64,000 nucleotides of DNA from Onthophagus taurus (lineage: Eukaryota; Arthropoda; Insecta; Coleoptera; Scarabaeidae): the NCBI RefSeq assembly GCF_036711975.1, contig NC_091970.1:2115501-2179500 (forward strand), read 5' to 3'. This document shows positions 52,791-64,000 of this stretch, one piece after another; within the stretch, counting starts at the first letter, position 1, and every line of letters starts with the position of its first letter. A program made the translations under genes and the position numbers. A model generated the notes under the pieces. It made no database searches and was not told the DNA's origin. It saw only the letters and a list, made by a program, of their open reading frames with translations.

Positions 52791-54060
52791 TAAATATTAC
52801 TTATTTAAATCAAAATAAAGCTATAGTGAAATAAAAAAGTTTAATATTAATTAAATTGTTGTCGATTACAACGCCATCTTTTGACATCAAATTAATTTTT
52901 TGTTTGTAGATTACATTAATCAAACGTCAAATGAAAATAGAGGTTAACAATGCTTTAATTGAGTTTTTAACCAAATAAAGGAATAAAGGAAGTTAGCGGC
53001 TTGGAATTAATTAATTTCTCCATTTTCGAAGTTAATTTAGTGATGAAAGTATTTCGGTTGCAAAAAACTAGTTTTAAATATTTCGTGGAGATTTAAAGGT
53101 AAATATTATTTATGTAAATCAAAATAAAGCTTTTTATTTTTATGTAGTGAAATAAAAACGTTTAATATTAATTAAATTATTGCCGATTATAGCGCCATCT
53201 TTTGACATCAAATTAATTTTTTGTTTGTAGATTACATTAATCAAACGTCAAATGAAAATAGAGGTTAAAAATGCTTAAATTGAGTTTTTAACCAAATAAA
53301 GGAAGTTAGCGGCTTGGAATTAATTAATTTCCCCATTTTCGAAGTTAATTTAGTTATGAAAGTATTTCGGTTGCAAAAAACTAGTTTTAAATATTTCGTG
53401 GAGATTTAAAGGTAAATATTATTTATGTAAATCAAAATAAAGCTTTTTATTTTTATGTTGTGAAATAAAAACGTTTAATATTAATTAAATAATTGCCGAT
53501 TATAACGCCATCTTTTGACATCAAATGATATTTTTTTTTAAATTTTTGTAGATGACATTAATCAAACGTCAAATGAAAATAGAGGTTAAAAATGCTTAAA
53601 TTGAGTTTTTAACCAAATAAAGGAAGTTAGCGACTTGGAATTAATTAATTTCCCCATTTTCGAAGTTAATTTAGTTATGAAAGTATTTCGGTTTCAAAGA
53701 ACTAGTTTTAAATATTTCGTGGAGATTTAAAGGTAAATATTATTTATGTAAATCAAAATAAAGCTTTTCATTTTTATGTAGTGAAATAAAAACGTTTAAT
53801 ATTAATTGGCGCCGATTATAACGCCATCTTTTGACATCAAATAATATTTTTTTTTAAATTTTTGTAGATGACATTAACCAAACGTCAAATGAAAATAGAG
53901 GTTAACGCTTAAATTGAGTTTTTAACCAAATAAAGAAAATCAGCGGCTTGGAAATGTTTTAAATTTTATCATCATAATCAAAGTGAGTAAATTCGTATTA
54001 ATTAATTTCCCCATTTTCGAAGTTAATTTAGTTATGAAACTATTTCGGTTGCAAAAAGTT
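52770..54060. repeat. About 310-bp tandem repeat, four copies
   Basis: The landmark tttcgtggagatttaaaggt (first copy ttccgtggagttttagaggt) occurs near 52776, 53095, 53399 and 53719, spacings 319, 304 and 320. Each unit also holds cgccatcttttgacatcaaa, atcaaacgtcaaatgaaaat, gagtttttaaccaaataaa and attttcgaagttaatttagt. The first unit begins inside the exon-like stretch at 52428-52790, so the array was seeded from an exon end plus its following intron. The last partial unit ends near 54060. Confidence 0.85.
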
Positions 54061-54760
54061 AGTTTATGACAGATTTCTCTTTTTGGGTATAAAGCTCCAG
54101 ATTCTTCTTATTGTGCCAAGGCTACCCCATAACATCGACTTCTTGCTCTGCATTTCATCGCGGTTGTTTTGCCCGAAAAACAGAAAGAGAGAAAAAACCG
54201 AATAAGAAGTCGAGAAATCGGTACGCACGCACGCAGCCTCTGGTGCTTGTCTCGACGTTCGTGGTAGCCCCATTTTTCCTTATAAGGAGCAACCTTTATA
54301 TGGGTTCCAAGTTGCACTTTTATTTGACCATGGCCTCCCTCCGCGATTAAGCAATAAATGAGTCAAAATATGTCCATACATCAAGTTGTAGATCGTCATC
54401 AAAGAGCATATGGTCAATTTTTGTTTGATTTCGCTTTTATGAAGAGCGAGAAACGAAAGAATTTGATTTTGGAGTTATAAATAGGCGTGAATTAATTTTT
54501 AACGGGCGACAAATTTTAAATAATCCGGCAATTGACCAATTTATTTATGATGTCAGATTTGAGTGTGGGTTAAATTTAAATTACAAGGTGTTTTTCTATT
54601 TTGCACGAAGACACTTAACGATTATTAGCGACACGAAACGATTTTTATTGCTTTATTTGTTATGTAACGTTGAGGAAGAACTTAAATTATTTATTTTAAA
54701 GGCGGGTAAACACTTAACGAGTGTTTACGCCGATTAAAAAGTGATTAAAATTTAATTTAA
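54061..54760. other. GC-richer stretch with no assigned gene
   Basis: The part 54110-54300 has higher G+C (gtacgcacgcacgcagcctc, cttgtctcgacgttcgtgg) and short open frames on both strands, none of which resembles a protein I know. 54360-54480 holds a 40-codon frame (MSQNMSIHQVVDRHQRAYG...) that ends in TAA and may be chance. Treated as 5' flank or intron of the smoothelin-like gene. Confidence 0.3.
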
Positions 54761-54797
54761 GTAAAATAATAATATTTGTTTTGAGAAAAAAACTTAC

Positions 54798-55008
54798 CTT
54801 AAGTTTTTTTAGGCTTCTTCCACCCCGTTTATTCGATTATAATTAAAAAAAGTATTAGAAATTAGTCACTTAAAAAATTGAAATTGAATTAAAAATTGGA
54901 GTTTAACTCAAAAATTTTTGTATCTCGAAAATAATTAGTTCAAATTCGTAGCGGGAAAAAAATATTGATCGGCACTATCGTTTCAAACGTCGTCAGACGA
55001 CTGACTGA
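54798..55008 (-). promoter_or_regulatory. Possible non-coding first exon/TSS of the smoothelin-like gene
   Basis: On the minus strand an initiator-like ttTCAGTCAGT lies near 55008-55000, preceded by AT-rich DNA, and about 205 bases downstream there is a strong donor, CTTAAG|GTAAGT, at 54798. The next exon of the gene starts with an acceptor at 51259. Together these would form a 5' UTR exon separated from the coding exons by a 3.5-kb intron that holds the 310-bp repeat. This rests on splice and initiator consensus only; another upstream exon is possible. Confidence 0.35.
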
Positions 55009-55009
55009 A

Positions 55010-56365
55010 AGAAATCAGTAGGACACCTTCGAACCTTGTATAAATGTGGTATAAACTGCGTTGTTTGTGTGTGTGTGGCGCGAGCTGTATATGTTTATTT
55101 ACCCAGGACCGGACCATAACATATAATTCGTCATAAACACTTTTTTTTTTGATATAATTCACCATAAATGATTTTTATTTAACTTGAAAATTTAATTTTT
55201 TATGTAAGAATGTTGAAATTAACGCAAATAAGTTAATCCAACCCTGTATAACTCCGCCCTCAAAGAAAATCGTCACGATGACGTCATTGCTCAATTCGCA
55301 ACGTTTTGCAAATCGCAAAAAAAGAATCGAACCGAATAAATAAGAGATGGTTAAATCAGCCATACAAGATGGGATTAAATTAATATTTTTTTGGAATTTT
55401 TCAAAAATTAAAGAAGATAAAATGGGACGAATTAAAAGAATGACAATATCGTGCCATGGCCAGCAGCATTTTGTGGTGTATATCGTTGTAAAAGATAGAG
55501 AGAGAGAGTTTCTTTACCAAGTGTGGAGATTCGACCTTATACATCCCAACATTTCGACGAATATGGTATTGGCGAATTGTACTCTTACACAGATGTTTCG
55601 TAATCAACACGAAATACAATCGAATCTTTAAGAAGATTTAAACAATTTTGGTTAAGCAATTAAAATTAATCTTGCCCCAAAAAAATAAATAAGGAAAGAA
55701 AAAGAGTCGGTTTACAAATCCATTTTACTTAATTGTTTATTCAAGATGCAAATTGCACGTAACGCGCAGCAATCTAAATTTAGAAACATCCATAAATCCG
55801 AATAAATCGAAAAACAATGATTCAGAAAGATATTAACACAAAAATCGTTCCACCTTCTTCGTCAAAACTTAAAAAACGATTCTTTTAAACACATCTATTA
55901 TTCATAAATACCTATAATTCTGCAATTCTAAAATTATACAGAACAGAAAAACCGATTTCGCCCACGGCAACAACAATTTCAACAACAAGTTAAAGAGGAA
56001 GTTTAATAAGAACGAGTTAATACCAATACTAATACTAATACAGGTGAAAACGTTTTCGAAACGAATAAATAATTCATTTTTATAATTTATAAGCGGCGAT
56101 GTGCAGCTGTACGACAAAAGATTCAAATAAATCGAAATAAATGAGCGAAAAAAAACCATCCGGAGTTCCAAAAATGGCGAGAACAACGAAGAGATCGAAA
56201 CCAGTCGATGGAGGTAGGCGAGCGATGACGTCATTTAAACGTATTCACGATTTAAAAGCGAACTAAATAAATTTTTATTGTTAAAAACTTACATAAGAAA
56301 TTGTGTTTATTTAAAGTTACTTTTTATTCAAATTTAGGTTAATTGATTTTGACATCTGTCAAGTA
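55010..56365. other. Intergenic sequence, no gene seen
   Basis: Mixed AT-rich sequence with a CpG-containing patch at 55240-55320 and another near 56150-56240. Open frames at 55347-55631 and 55902-56234 have no recognisable features and no splice support. Confidence 0.4.
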
Positions 56366-56369
56366 TATA

Positions 56370-56570
56370 AAATGACAGCTAAAATTATCATTTTTAATTG
56401 AGAAATTAATATTATATAATTATATTATAAATAAATTAATAATTATTTGAAATATTCACAATTATCTGTCTTTCATTCCCCTGTATACTCAATGTTATGA
56501 GTTATGAGCAACTGTATTTATCAATTAAAAATGATAATTTTAACTGTCATTTTATTTCGTTTTCGATAAC
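56370..56570. repeat. Small inverted repeat (MITE-like)
   Basis: aatgacagctaaaattatca and tttttaattgag near 56370-56402 are mirrored by atcaattaaaaatgataat and ttttaactgtcatttt near 56520-56560, giving stems of about 30 bases around an AT-rich loop. No gene. The following 600 bases to 57150 show nothing further. Confidence 0.5.
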
Positions 56571-57155
56571 TGTTTATCCATCCTGTTTAGATCCGTTTGT
56601 TTTTGAAAAGAATTTATCATTTTCTAAACAAAATTTTTTTAATTGTCACATTAAACTGTTTATTGCCTGCAATATCGATTAAAGATTATTAATTAATAAT
56701 AGTCGGATCATTAAGCTATCTTAAGTAATCGATTTGTGGATTGGAACAATTCAGTTTTATCAAGATTAAATTCAACATTTATGTGAAAAATAATTTTCAA
56801 ATTAACTTTATAATCAAAACTCTTTATATAATAATGCTTACATAACACTATTTCATAATATAAAATACACAACTTTGAAATTTTTGAATTGATTATGTTT
56901 ATTTTAAAGAATTGACCTGTTCATTTTTTTTCTATAATACCTGTCAAATTGTTGTAAAGTTGGCAAAATTAACAGGGAGTTTTGTTTTATCATGTTTTGA
57001 AGTAAATATGTCACATTGACGTTTGAGCTTTCGTTATTCAAAAAGAAAAGGTGCATAAAAAGTGTTGTGGGGTGTTTATTTGCCATTTACTTACCTAGAA
57101 AAGGTATTTTATTCTATTTAATTATTTTGTAGCACGTTTTTATAACAAATATGTA

Positions 57156-58851
57156 CAGGGTGGTTCAAATTCGATGTCCGAATAGGCTATCTCGGAAACT
57201 ATAAGAGCTAGAAAAAAAATAACTTACATGTCATGATCTCGTTTTTCGAGAAACTGCAAATGCCAATAACCTCAAAGCGCTACCGTCTTTTGTTTTTCCG
57301 CTAGAGGCCAAAATTGAAAATATTGTAAAACCAGCAAGTACAATTATCTTGGTTATTATTATAGGTGGAGTATTATAACTAAGACATTATATGGACACTT
57401 TTTTACAGAGAATTTGATGATGTAGTCAAAAAATTTTTTTCGAATTTAGATTTTGAGATATTGTCACAATTTTCGTTTTTTTAAATGGATACAACCACTC
57501 ATTATTCGCTTGTTAAATTCGTTATTTTTTTCTGATTACAAAAATATGGGGTTAGATAAGTCTATTTCTTATTGTTTTGGAATAAAGCTAAAAATAAACT
57601 TTTTTTTGGTGTCGTCAAAGAAATTAAATTTACAGTTTCCTGTAAATTATAACTAAAAATTAAAAAAAACATATTAATGATATTTGAAACAAATATATTT
57701 GTTGAACTATTTAATTTATACTTTTTTTGACACAAAAGTTGGAATAGATTGCATTATTTCACATTTTTTATTAATATTTAATATTATTATTAAATAAAAA
57801 ATTAAAAAAAATTAAAATTAAATGATATTTGTATTCAAAAATTTTCTTTTGATATCGATTACGAAAAGTTTAACGTTAGAATGTTACATATTAAAAAATA
57901 AAGTAAATTTTATATAAATTTTTAGTAGAATAATTTTTAGTTATTGTTACAGGAAACTGTAAATTTAATTTCTTTGACGACACTAAAAAAAAAATTTATT
58001 TTTAGCTTTTTAATTTAATAATTAAATAAGAAGATAACTTCTGGTATTTAAAAACAAATATTTTTTTTAATATGTAACGTTCTAACATGTTAAACTTTTC
58101 AAAATTTTCGTAATTCATCTTAAAAACAGGATTTTTAAAGTAACACATCAGAAAATTTTTTAATACAAACAAATTGCGCCATCTATCAATAATGTATTAA
58201 GTCATTTAAGAATAATATTAAATATTAATAAAAAATGTGAAATAATGCAACCTATTCCAACTTTTGAATAATTATATATATAAATTAAATAGTTCAACAA
58301 ATATATTTGTTTCAAATATCAGAAATATGTTTTTTTAATTTTTAATTATAGTACCGTAATTTACAGGAAACTGTAAATTTAATTTCTTGGAAGACACTAA
58401 AAGAAAAGTTTATTTTTAGCTTTATTCTAAAACAATAAGAAATAGACCTGTCAAACCCTATATTTTTATAATCAGAAAAAAATAACGAATTTAATAAGCC
58501 AATAACCAGTGGTTATTTCCATTTAAAAAAACAATCGTTGTGATAATATCTCAAAATCTAAAACCGAAAAAATTTTTTTGACTACGTCATCAAATTCTCT
58601 GTAAAAAAGTGTCCATATAATGTCTTAGTTATAATACTCCAGCTATAATAATAACCAAGATAATTTCATTTGCTGGTTTTACGATATTTTCAATTTTGGC
58701 CTCTAGGGGAAAAACAAAAGACGATAGCGTTTTGAGGTTTTCGACATTGGAACTTATTTAAAAAAAGAGATCAAGACATGTAAGCTACTTTTTTTCTAGT
58801 TCTTATAGTTTCCGAGATAGCCTATTCGGACATCGAATTTGAACCACCCCG
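57156..58851. mobile_element. 1.7-kb TA-flanked palindromic element
   Basis: Termini cagggtggttcaaattcgat (57156) and, reversed, cggggtggttcaaattcgat (ending 58851) are each flanked by TA (57154-57155 and 58852-58853), as for Tc1/mariner-type insertion. The inverted arms extend for at least 500 bases each (ataggctatctcggaaacta / agtttccgagatagcctatt; cattatatggacactttttt / aaaaaagtgtccatataatg), and further mirrored blocks lie inside (tctatttcttattgtttt, aaatttacagttt). No transposase frame is present. Sequence of the inner arm also appears in element C at 41000-41340. Confidence 0.85.
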
Positions 58852-58911
58852 TACTTCGTCAAAATCGTATTTATCTAAAAATTTATTAGTATTTTAACCT
58901 CAACTAATTAG

Positions 58912-59280
58912 CAGAGCCCGGACAGTTTAGGAAAAGTGCGCCCCTCCACACGAAACGAATTCCATGACAACGACATAAGTACGTTGTTGTCGCTTTTGAC
59001 ATCTTTTGATCACTAAGTTATTCTTCTAAATTGAATTTCGAAGAGCGATGAGCGTACCTTAGCGAAGAACTTGCTGTGCAACATTAATTAATGAATTAAT
59101 AAAAATAATATAAAAATACGCACTGAATTAATCATTTTTGGTTTTATTAAATTTATAATTAATAATTTATTTCGTGACATAAGGTATGACGTATCCGACA
59201 GCTTCGCACGCTTCGATTGAATTTTTGAGACTGGAGTGGGAGCCGTTTTAGGATAACTTTCCTAAACTGTCCGGGCTCTG
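58912..59280. mobile_element. 369-bp hAT-type MITE with 8-bp target duplication
   Basis: The element starts cagagcccggacagtttagg and ends with its inverse cctaaactgtccgggctctg. Both sides are flanked by the identical 8-mer ctaattag (58904-58911 and 59281-59288). CAGAG...CTCTG termini plus an 8-bp duplication are the hallmark of hAT superfamily elements. It has no coding capacity. The perfect ends and duplication indicate a fairly recent insertion. Confidence 0.9.
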
Positions 59281-59289
59281 CTAATTAGT

Positions 59290-60296
59290 TACTGACAATG
59301 TTACTAAAAATCATGAAAACAACATAAATTTTATAAGGGTCCTAGATAATACCAACAGAAACCCTAAATAATTTACATTGACAAGTATTATAGAAAAAAA
59401 ACGAACTATAAATTGGACGTTTAGAACTGTCATTTTTTATGGTTATTGTATCAAATTTGATATTTAACATCAACGGTTAATATTTGTTATTTTCCCACTA
59501 CAAATTTGAATATTTAATGTTTTTATCGCGTTCATATTCATTTCGTCTGTTTGAATTTTTTCTTTTTTGATTTATTTCTTCTTGCAATACCAACCTAAAT
59601 AATTTTCTTTTCGTATTAAAAATTTAATTTTAATCAAATATTTTATTTACGAATTTGTATAAAAGTGTGTATCTTTTGTATAAATTATTAATTAAATTGG
59701 CATTTTCGATGATTAATTCGTTAAAAAAATACAATTTAACGAAAAAAAAATAATTTGTACTTATTGCCATCTATTGACACAAACACTAACTTTATACTAA
59801 ACATAACACCAGTAACAATTTCCAATTTACATTATTTTTATTAATTAGCAATATCATTTTAATAACAATTTTTTTTGTATTATAGATATTTTTCATTGTT
59901 AATTTATTAAAAGAATTAAGTTTAATGAAGAAAAAATTAACTTTAAAATTCCTTACCGCCATCTATTATCGCAAATTTTAACTTTACTTTTAACATTAAC
60001 AATTTCTAAATTATATTGATTAGAAATACCATTTTAATAACAATATTTATATATATTAAAGGCTTAAAAACGTTTTAATATCGATTGGATCAAAACTCTT
60101 TGTTATTTCTATATAAACATATTTGACATTTAACCCATTTAACATAACCTCAAAAATTTAACTTCTTTTATACTTTAATGTAATTTTAATTACTTTTTAT
60201 TATACTTCGATATGAAAGGAAGAGATGGTTCAGGTACAAAACTATTTTTATCTTCTACGAGTAAACAACTTTCATAATCAAAACTTAATTAATAAT
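59290..60296. other. Spacer downstream of ANKZF1, with a diverged duplication
   Basis: No gene. Two diverged copies of a block of about 190 bases (with gccatctattgacacaaac near 59766 and gccatctattatcgcaaat near 59950, each followed by aactttactt-like words and ttagaaatatcattttaataacaat) lie in tandem. Minus-strand 3' UTR of ANKZF1 presumably occupies the right end. Confidence 0.4.
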
Positions 60297-62922
60297 TTAT
60301 TGGGTACTTAACACAACGGGATGTTGCATCCGATGTGCTTTTAAACAATCTATTGTACAAAATCGATTTCCCATATACTCAAAAGGTACTTTTCCCGACA
60401 TATCCGAAGCGCATAGAAAACATCTTGTGATAACAATCCCCGATTGATTTATAATCCTTCTTTCGGCTGCTAAAGCTCTCTAAAAAAATGTTAAATTGTT
60501 TGCTAATAAAAGTATTTAATGAAACTTACCTTTTCTCGATCACTTAACTTCAAAAATCGATTTTTCTCATCTTGCTCTTGCTTTTGAATAAATTGTTCTT
60601 TCCTCTTCTCTTTTTCCTTGTCCTTTTTTGATTTTCTTTGTACTCGCTTTTTCTCCGCGATTTGTTCCGGTGTTAAAGTATTCGTTGGGATATTAGCCTA
60701 TAAATCAGATTAATTAAATTAATTAATCAAAAACGTTATTTTTACCTTGTTGTAATTAAATTTATCCGGATTTTGAGCTGCATATTTTTTAAAAAATTCC
60801 CTAACATTTTTATCTTTAGTGCAGGTATATGGAGTCTCTTGTTTATCGTTTTTCGAGCATAAATTACAATTATTTTCTAATAAATAAATAATAATTTCTT
60901 CATGCAAGTATTTCGCCGCTAAATGAAGTAAACCATCTCCGGAGTCGGTACAAAAATCATCTAACTTTTTAATCGGATTTTCTTCAATTTCCTCTGTTAA
61001 TAATCGTTTTAAAAGATCTAAATCGCCGTTTTTACATGATTCGAAGATTTCTTCTCTTCGTTTTACAGCTAATTTTTTTTCTTTTTGTTTCTTCGCTTTT
61101 TGTTTAATACGATTGGATTTTTTCTTTCTTTCTTCTGGTGTTAAACTATCATCGAAAGTTTTTAATTCCTCTCCAAAATTAACGATTAATTCTTCAACTT
61201 CAAGTTCTTCGCCACTTTCATTCGAAATTAATTCAATTTTGTTTGGGGAATTTCTTTTAGATTTAACCAAAGCATTTTTAACCTTATTTTCTTCAACGGT
61301 GACATCGCTAATTTGTGCCGGAAGATCTCTTTCAACGGTTTCTCTAGATTTCGCTCTATTTACGTTATTATTTCTTGTGCGACTTCTATTCCTTTTTGAT
61401 TTTTCTGGTGAACCAGGAGATGTTAAAATTTGAGTTGCAATATCAACGGAATCGAATAGAGAAATTGTTGAAAGAAGACCGAAAACTCTTTTAACTTCAG
61501 TAAATGTTGCTCTTCTTGTTGAAAATGGCACGTTTCTTATTCTTGGGTCGTTTCTTTCTAATAAAGGAGTTTTTCCACCGAATAAAATTGATTTGTTATA
61601 AGGACCAGCCGCTCGGCAAATTATTAAACTTGATTTATCAATTTCCGGCTTCCAATTTTCTAAGATATCTTTAACATGCTAAAAAAATTCCAAATTTATT
61701 ATTTATAATTTCAAAAAACGTCAATTTAATTTAATTTTTTAGGACTTTCTAAAGGTTTGATATTAAAAAACGTAAACAAATTCCTTTTTTCGTATGATTT
61801 AAGTATAAATTAATTAATTTTCGTAAAAAAAAACATGACATTTCATAAAATTGACATTTAATTGTTGTGAAGTTAGTTACAGTTGGTAACGTTGAATTTG
61901 TGTCACATTGACGTTTAACTTTATTCAAAAATTTATTTTTTAAATAAATTTATGGAATCAATTTCAACAGTAGTCGTGGACAAAGTATTCTACTCACATA
62001 TAATGAGCCATTATTCACTCAGGTTAGTTGTAGGGAATAATAGCCCACATTATATGCTCATATAATAATATAGTATTTTTTTACTTGATTTAGAGCTGAT
62101 TCATTATATCTCCTTAACGAAGCTCCAGCACTTTTCGGGTGGGATCCTTGATTATCCCGAGCACTTTGAGTCCCACCTTGCCCCGCACGAACCGTGTAAC
62201 AATGAAAAGTTTTATGCAAAAAAGGTTCTTCATTTTTAAATATAGCCCCTGCAAAATGACCACCTCCCAACATAAATAGAGCCCATTGGGGGTTTACATG
62301 ATATTCCAAAAGAGAATGTAGAGCGGAATCATTATTGATATCTTCTTTTTTATTACCCAGTAGGCATTTATACATCCCCAACACTTTTCCGGTCGATGTT
62401 TTTAGGAAAATTTTGCCTTGCGCACCAGCTAAAGTATCTAACGATTGCTCTTCTTCGCTATCAGAACCAGAAATACTCGAAACATCATCTAAATAAATCA
62501 AAATGTCAAATTTTTGAGGTTATGTTGAAATTCGACGTTTTGAGGTTATAATCTTGCGAATGTCGCCATGACAACGACATACGAATTATAACCTCAAAAA
62601 TTTGACATTTATCACCTGTCCGATCTAAAAATTCCTCCTCAGTTATCGGAGCTTTCGAAAGCAAATTTAATTTCAAATTGTATCGGTGCCAATCTAATTT
62701 GTAATGTTCCCGCTGTTGCGTTGAATCTAAAAATGTTATCTTGCAGTAAGAACATGATAAAACAGTTTGATTCGAAGAATTTTGCAGCTTTTTTGTTTCC
62801 AATTCCTGTTCTAAAGCGATTTCGTCCTCTTTTTCAAGTTGAATTGTGTTCACACCATCTTTTATAAGATCATGGAAGGTGTCTGAGAAGACTTTATAGG
62901 ACTCCATATCTGAAAAGATCAT
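60297..62922 (-). CDS. Ankzf1: ANKZF1/Vms1, peptidyl-tRNA hydrolase of ribosome quality control
   Basis: Five exons on the minus strand: 62922-62616, 62488-62085, 61678-60746, 60697-60530 and 60479-60297, all in phase, 664 residues. A ttttcag just before 62907 allows an upstream non-coding exon, in which case MESYKVF at 62907 is the start. Vms1/ANKZF1 releases stalled nascent chains from 60S ribosomes by cleaving peptidyl-tRNA and recruits p97/VCP. Visible are a C2H2 finger (CSYC...HYKLDWH, residues 57-79), the VLRF1 release-factor-like domain with TVRAGQGGTQSARDN (catalytic glutamine in GGTQ) and KSAGASLRRYNESAL, an ankyrin region (GLLHLAAKYLHEEIIIYLLE), a lysine-rich coiled coil, a VCP-interacting motif (KRALAAERRI) and a C-terminal treble-clef finger (CFLCASDM...FCTIDC). 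Human ANKZF1 is about 726 residues. The stop codon overlaps aataaa. Confidence 0.95.
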
Positions 62923-63142
62923 TTTTATTATTCCATTATGTTATTACAACTTTCAGGCTAATTTAATCGAAAGCAAAAAATCACTTTTTAATAGACTCTA
63001 TGTTTTTATTAATATAAATACATTCCGATTTATAAAAAAATAACTATATCTACAAAAACTGTTAAATAACAATTAAAAAATTGTTATAAATAAATAAAAC
63101 TATCAAAAATTTTTTTAAGTAACGTAAAATGTGGATAATATT

Positions 63143-63763
63143 TTATATCCAATTAAATTGTCTCCAATACATATAACAAGTAACGGTGATCCCAATTAAA
63201 AGCGCAAATGCGTAGTTTGAATGAAAAGTATGTCCAGAAGCTTTTCTAAAAAATACATTTTTTTAATGATTTAATTAATTAATTAATTTTCAGACCCCAA
63301 CCTGTATTTGGATGGTGAAAAAGGACTTGGAGGTTGTACACCCGGAACATCAGAATCCAAAAATACAATAATCCCAGTGAAATATGTAGTAAGTAACCCG
63401 CAAAGTATCGGCAACCAAATCGAGCTGTATTTAATACTTTCCCTCCAAAAATATCGTATCATAGCTTCACCATTTTCAGTCACATTTTCCGTTTTCAATT
63501 CGGTTGTGTAAAAAAACTCCTTTAAGTGGTCCCCTAAAAACAAATGTTGCGCAATATTATATTTGATTACGAAAAATTTTATTAAAATTATTTCAATACT
63601 TACGGTGCAAATGACAAACTTTAGCACCCACAATTATTACGGATACAATTAATCCGAACACAGCGAGCTTCCGTTCGCTTAAAAAAAACCTTTTTTGAGG
63701 AAATTCACTGGTTGCGTGCATGTTTCTACGCGGAGTCACGACATTTAACGAATTTTTCGACAT
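63143..63763 (-). CDS. Small three-pass membrane protein, family not recognised
   Basis: Three exons on the minus strand, 63763-63604, 63533-63302 and 63245-63143, close in phase to 164 residues. The start is the ATG at 63763 (MSKNSLNVVTPRRN); the frame continues upstream without an ATG. Three hydrophobic segments are predicted by eye: residues 33-51 (LAVFGLIVSVIIVGAKVC), 90-112 (SSIWLPILCGLLTTYFTG...) and 141-157 (NYAFALLIGITVTCYMYW). A proline-rich turn, GVQPPSPFSPSKYR, sits between the last two. No signal peptide and no catalytic motif. The second donor (AG|GTTGGG) is weak, but the junction keeps frame. It lies 220 bases upstream of ANKZF1 on the same strand, so ANKZF1's promoter may overlap its 3' end. 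Probably an endomembrane protein; function unknown to me. Confidence 0.75.
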
Positions 63764-64000
63764 TATTTCGCCCGTTTTTTTTAATTTTAAATTGTCACTA
63801 ATAATTTTGAAGCTTTTTAACGAAATCTTACCTTTGCCAAAAACTAACCTCTTCCGATGTTGACAGCTCAATTGACGTTTCTAAAATAGAGTGATACAGC
63901 GACATCTTGCAGCTTTTTATATAATCAATTTTTTTATCTCAATTTAACGCCATCTGTGAATTAATTTTTAAAATACAAAATAGGTTATGTTTTGAATGGA
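63764..64000. other. Promoter side of the membrane-protein gene; window end
   Basis: Contains the presumed 5' UTR (a possible donor aaag|gtaaga lies near 63832 on the minus strand) and AT-rich flank with cgacatcttgcag and cgccatctgtgaat. No other exon is visible before the window ends. Confidence 0.35.

Noticed and set aside
54064-54317. Minus-strand frames (MQLGTHIKVAPYKEKWGYHE...)
   Set aside because: No recognisable family, overlapping frames of equal length in both strands, and no splice partners; kept only as an unexplained GC-richer stretch.

Overview
The window looks like insect nuclear DNA, most likely from a beetle. The evidence is very AT-rich non-coding sequence, GT-AG introns often only 45-60 bases long beside a few multi-kilobase ones, single-gene transcription units on both strands, animal gene families (UBR3, NPRL2, COASY, ANKZF1/Vms1, a smoothelin-like CH protein, a cytosolic sulfotransferase), and dense small inverted-repeat elements plus a jockey-type LINE. 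There are no operons, Shine-Dalgarno sites or CRISPR arrays. All gene models were assembled by hand from reading frame and splice-site phase. Exon edges are therefore inferences, but nearly all phases close.

Layout, left to right. 1-3.57 kb: repeats only. 3.57-5.75 kb (+): a complete six-exon gene for a secreted DUF4803-like protein, lying antisense inside an intron of UBR3. 5.87-11.47 kb (-): the first four coding exons of UBR3, an N-recognin-type E3 ligase, which runs off the left edge; one intron is filled by a 134-bp tandem repeat. 11.98-13.14 kb (-): a sulfotransferase, head to head with NPRL2 (13.43-14.69 kb, +), a GATOR1 subunit. 14.7-17.28 kb: duplicated fragments of the neighbouring genes and an eight-copy 165-bp satellite. 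17.29-19.25 kb (-): bifunctional CoA synthase with a probable GC-AG intron. 20.57-51.24 kb (-): one 30-kb gene for a giant (about 3860 aa) smoothelin-like protein with three smoothelin motifs, coding tandem repeats and a C-terminal CH domain. Its introns hold a defective LINE (22.6-24.8 kb), an eight-copy 433-bp satellite (29.35-32.81 kb), and a three-level nest of inverted-repeat elements (36.1-43.3 kb) whose youngest member carries a USP-like (deubiquitinase-fold) reading frame. 51.3-60.3 kb: no confident gene; a decayed 300-bp tandem repeat, an orphan exon-like stretch, a probable 5' exon of the smoothelin-like gene and two clear MITEs. 60.30-62.92 kb (-): ANKZF1/Vms1, the peptidyl-tRNA hydrolase of ribosome-associated quality control. 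63.14-63.76 kb (-): a small three-pass membrane protein I do not recognise.

The host genes are unrelated housekeeping or muscle genes and form no pathway together. The least ordinary part is 36.1-43.3 kb. There the order of transposon insertion can be read from the target-site duplications: a 1.2-kb palindrome was split at its central TTAA by element B, and the B/palindrome junction was then split by element C, which has long terminal inverted repeats, an apparent 11-bp target duplication and the USP-like frame.
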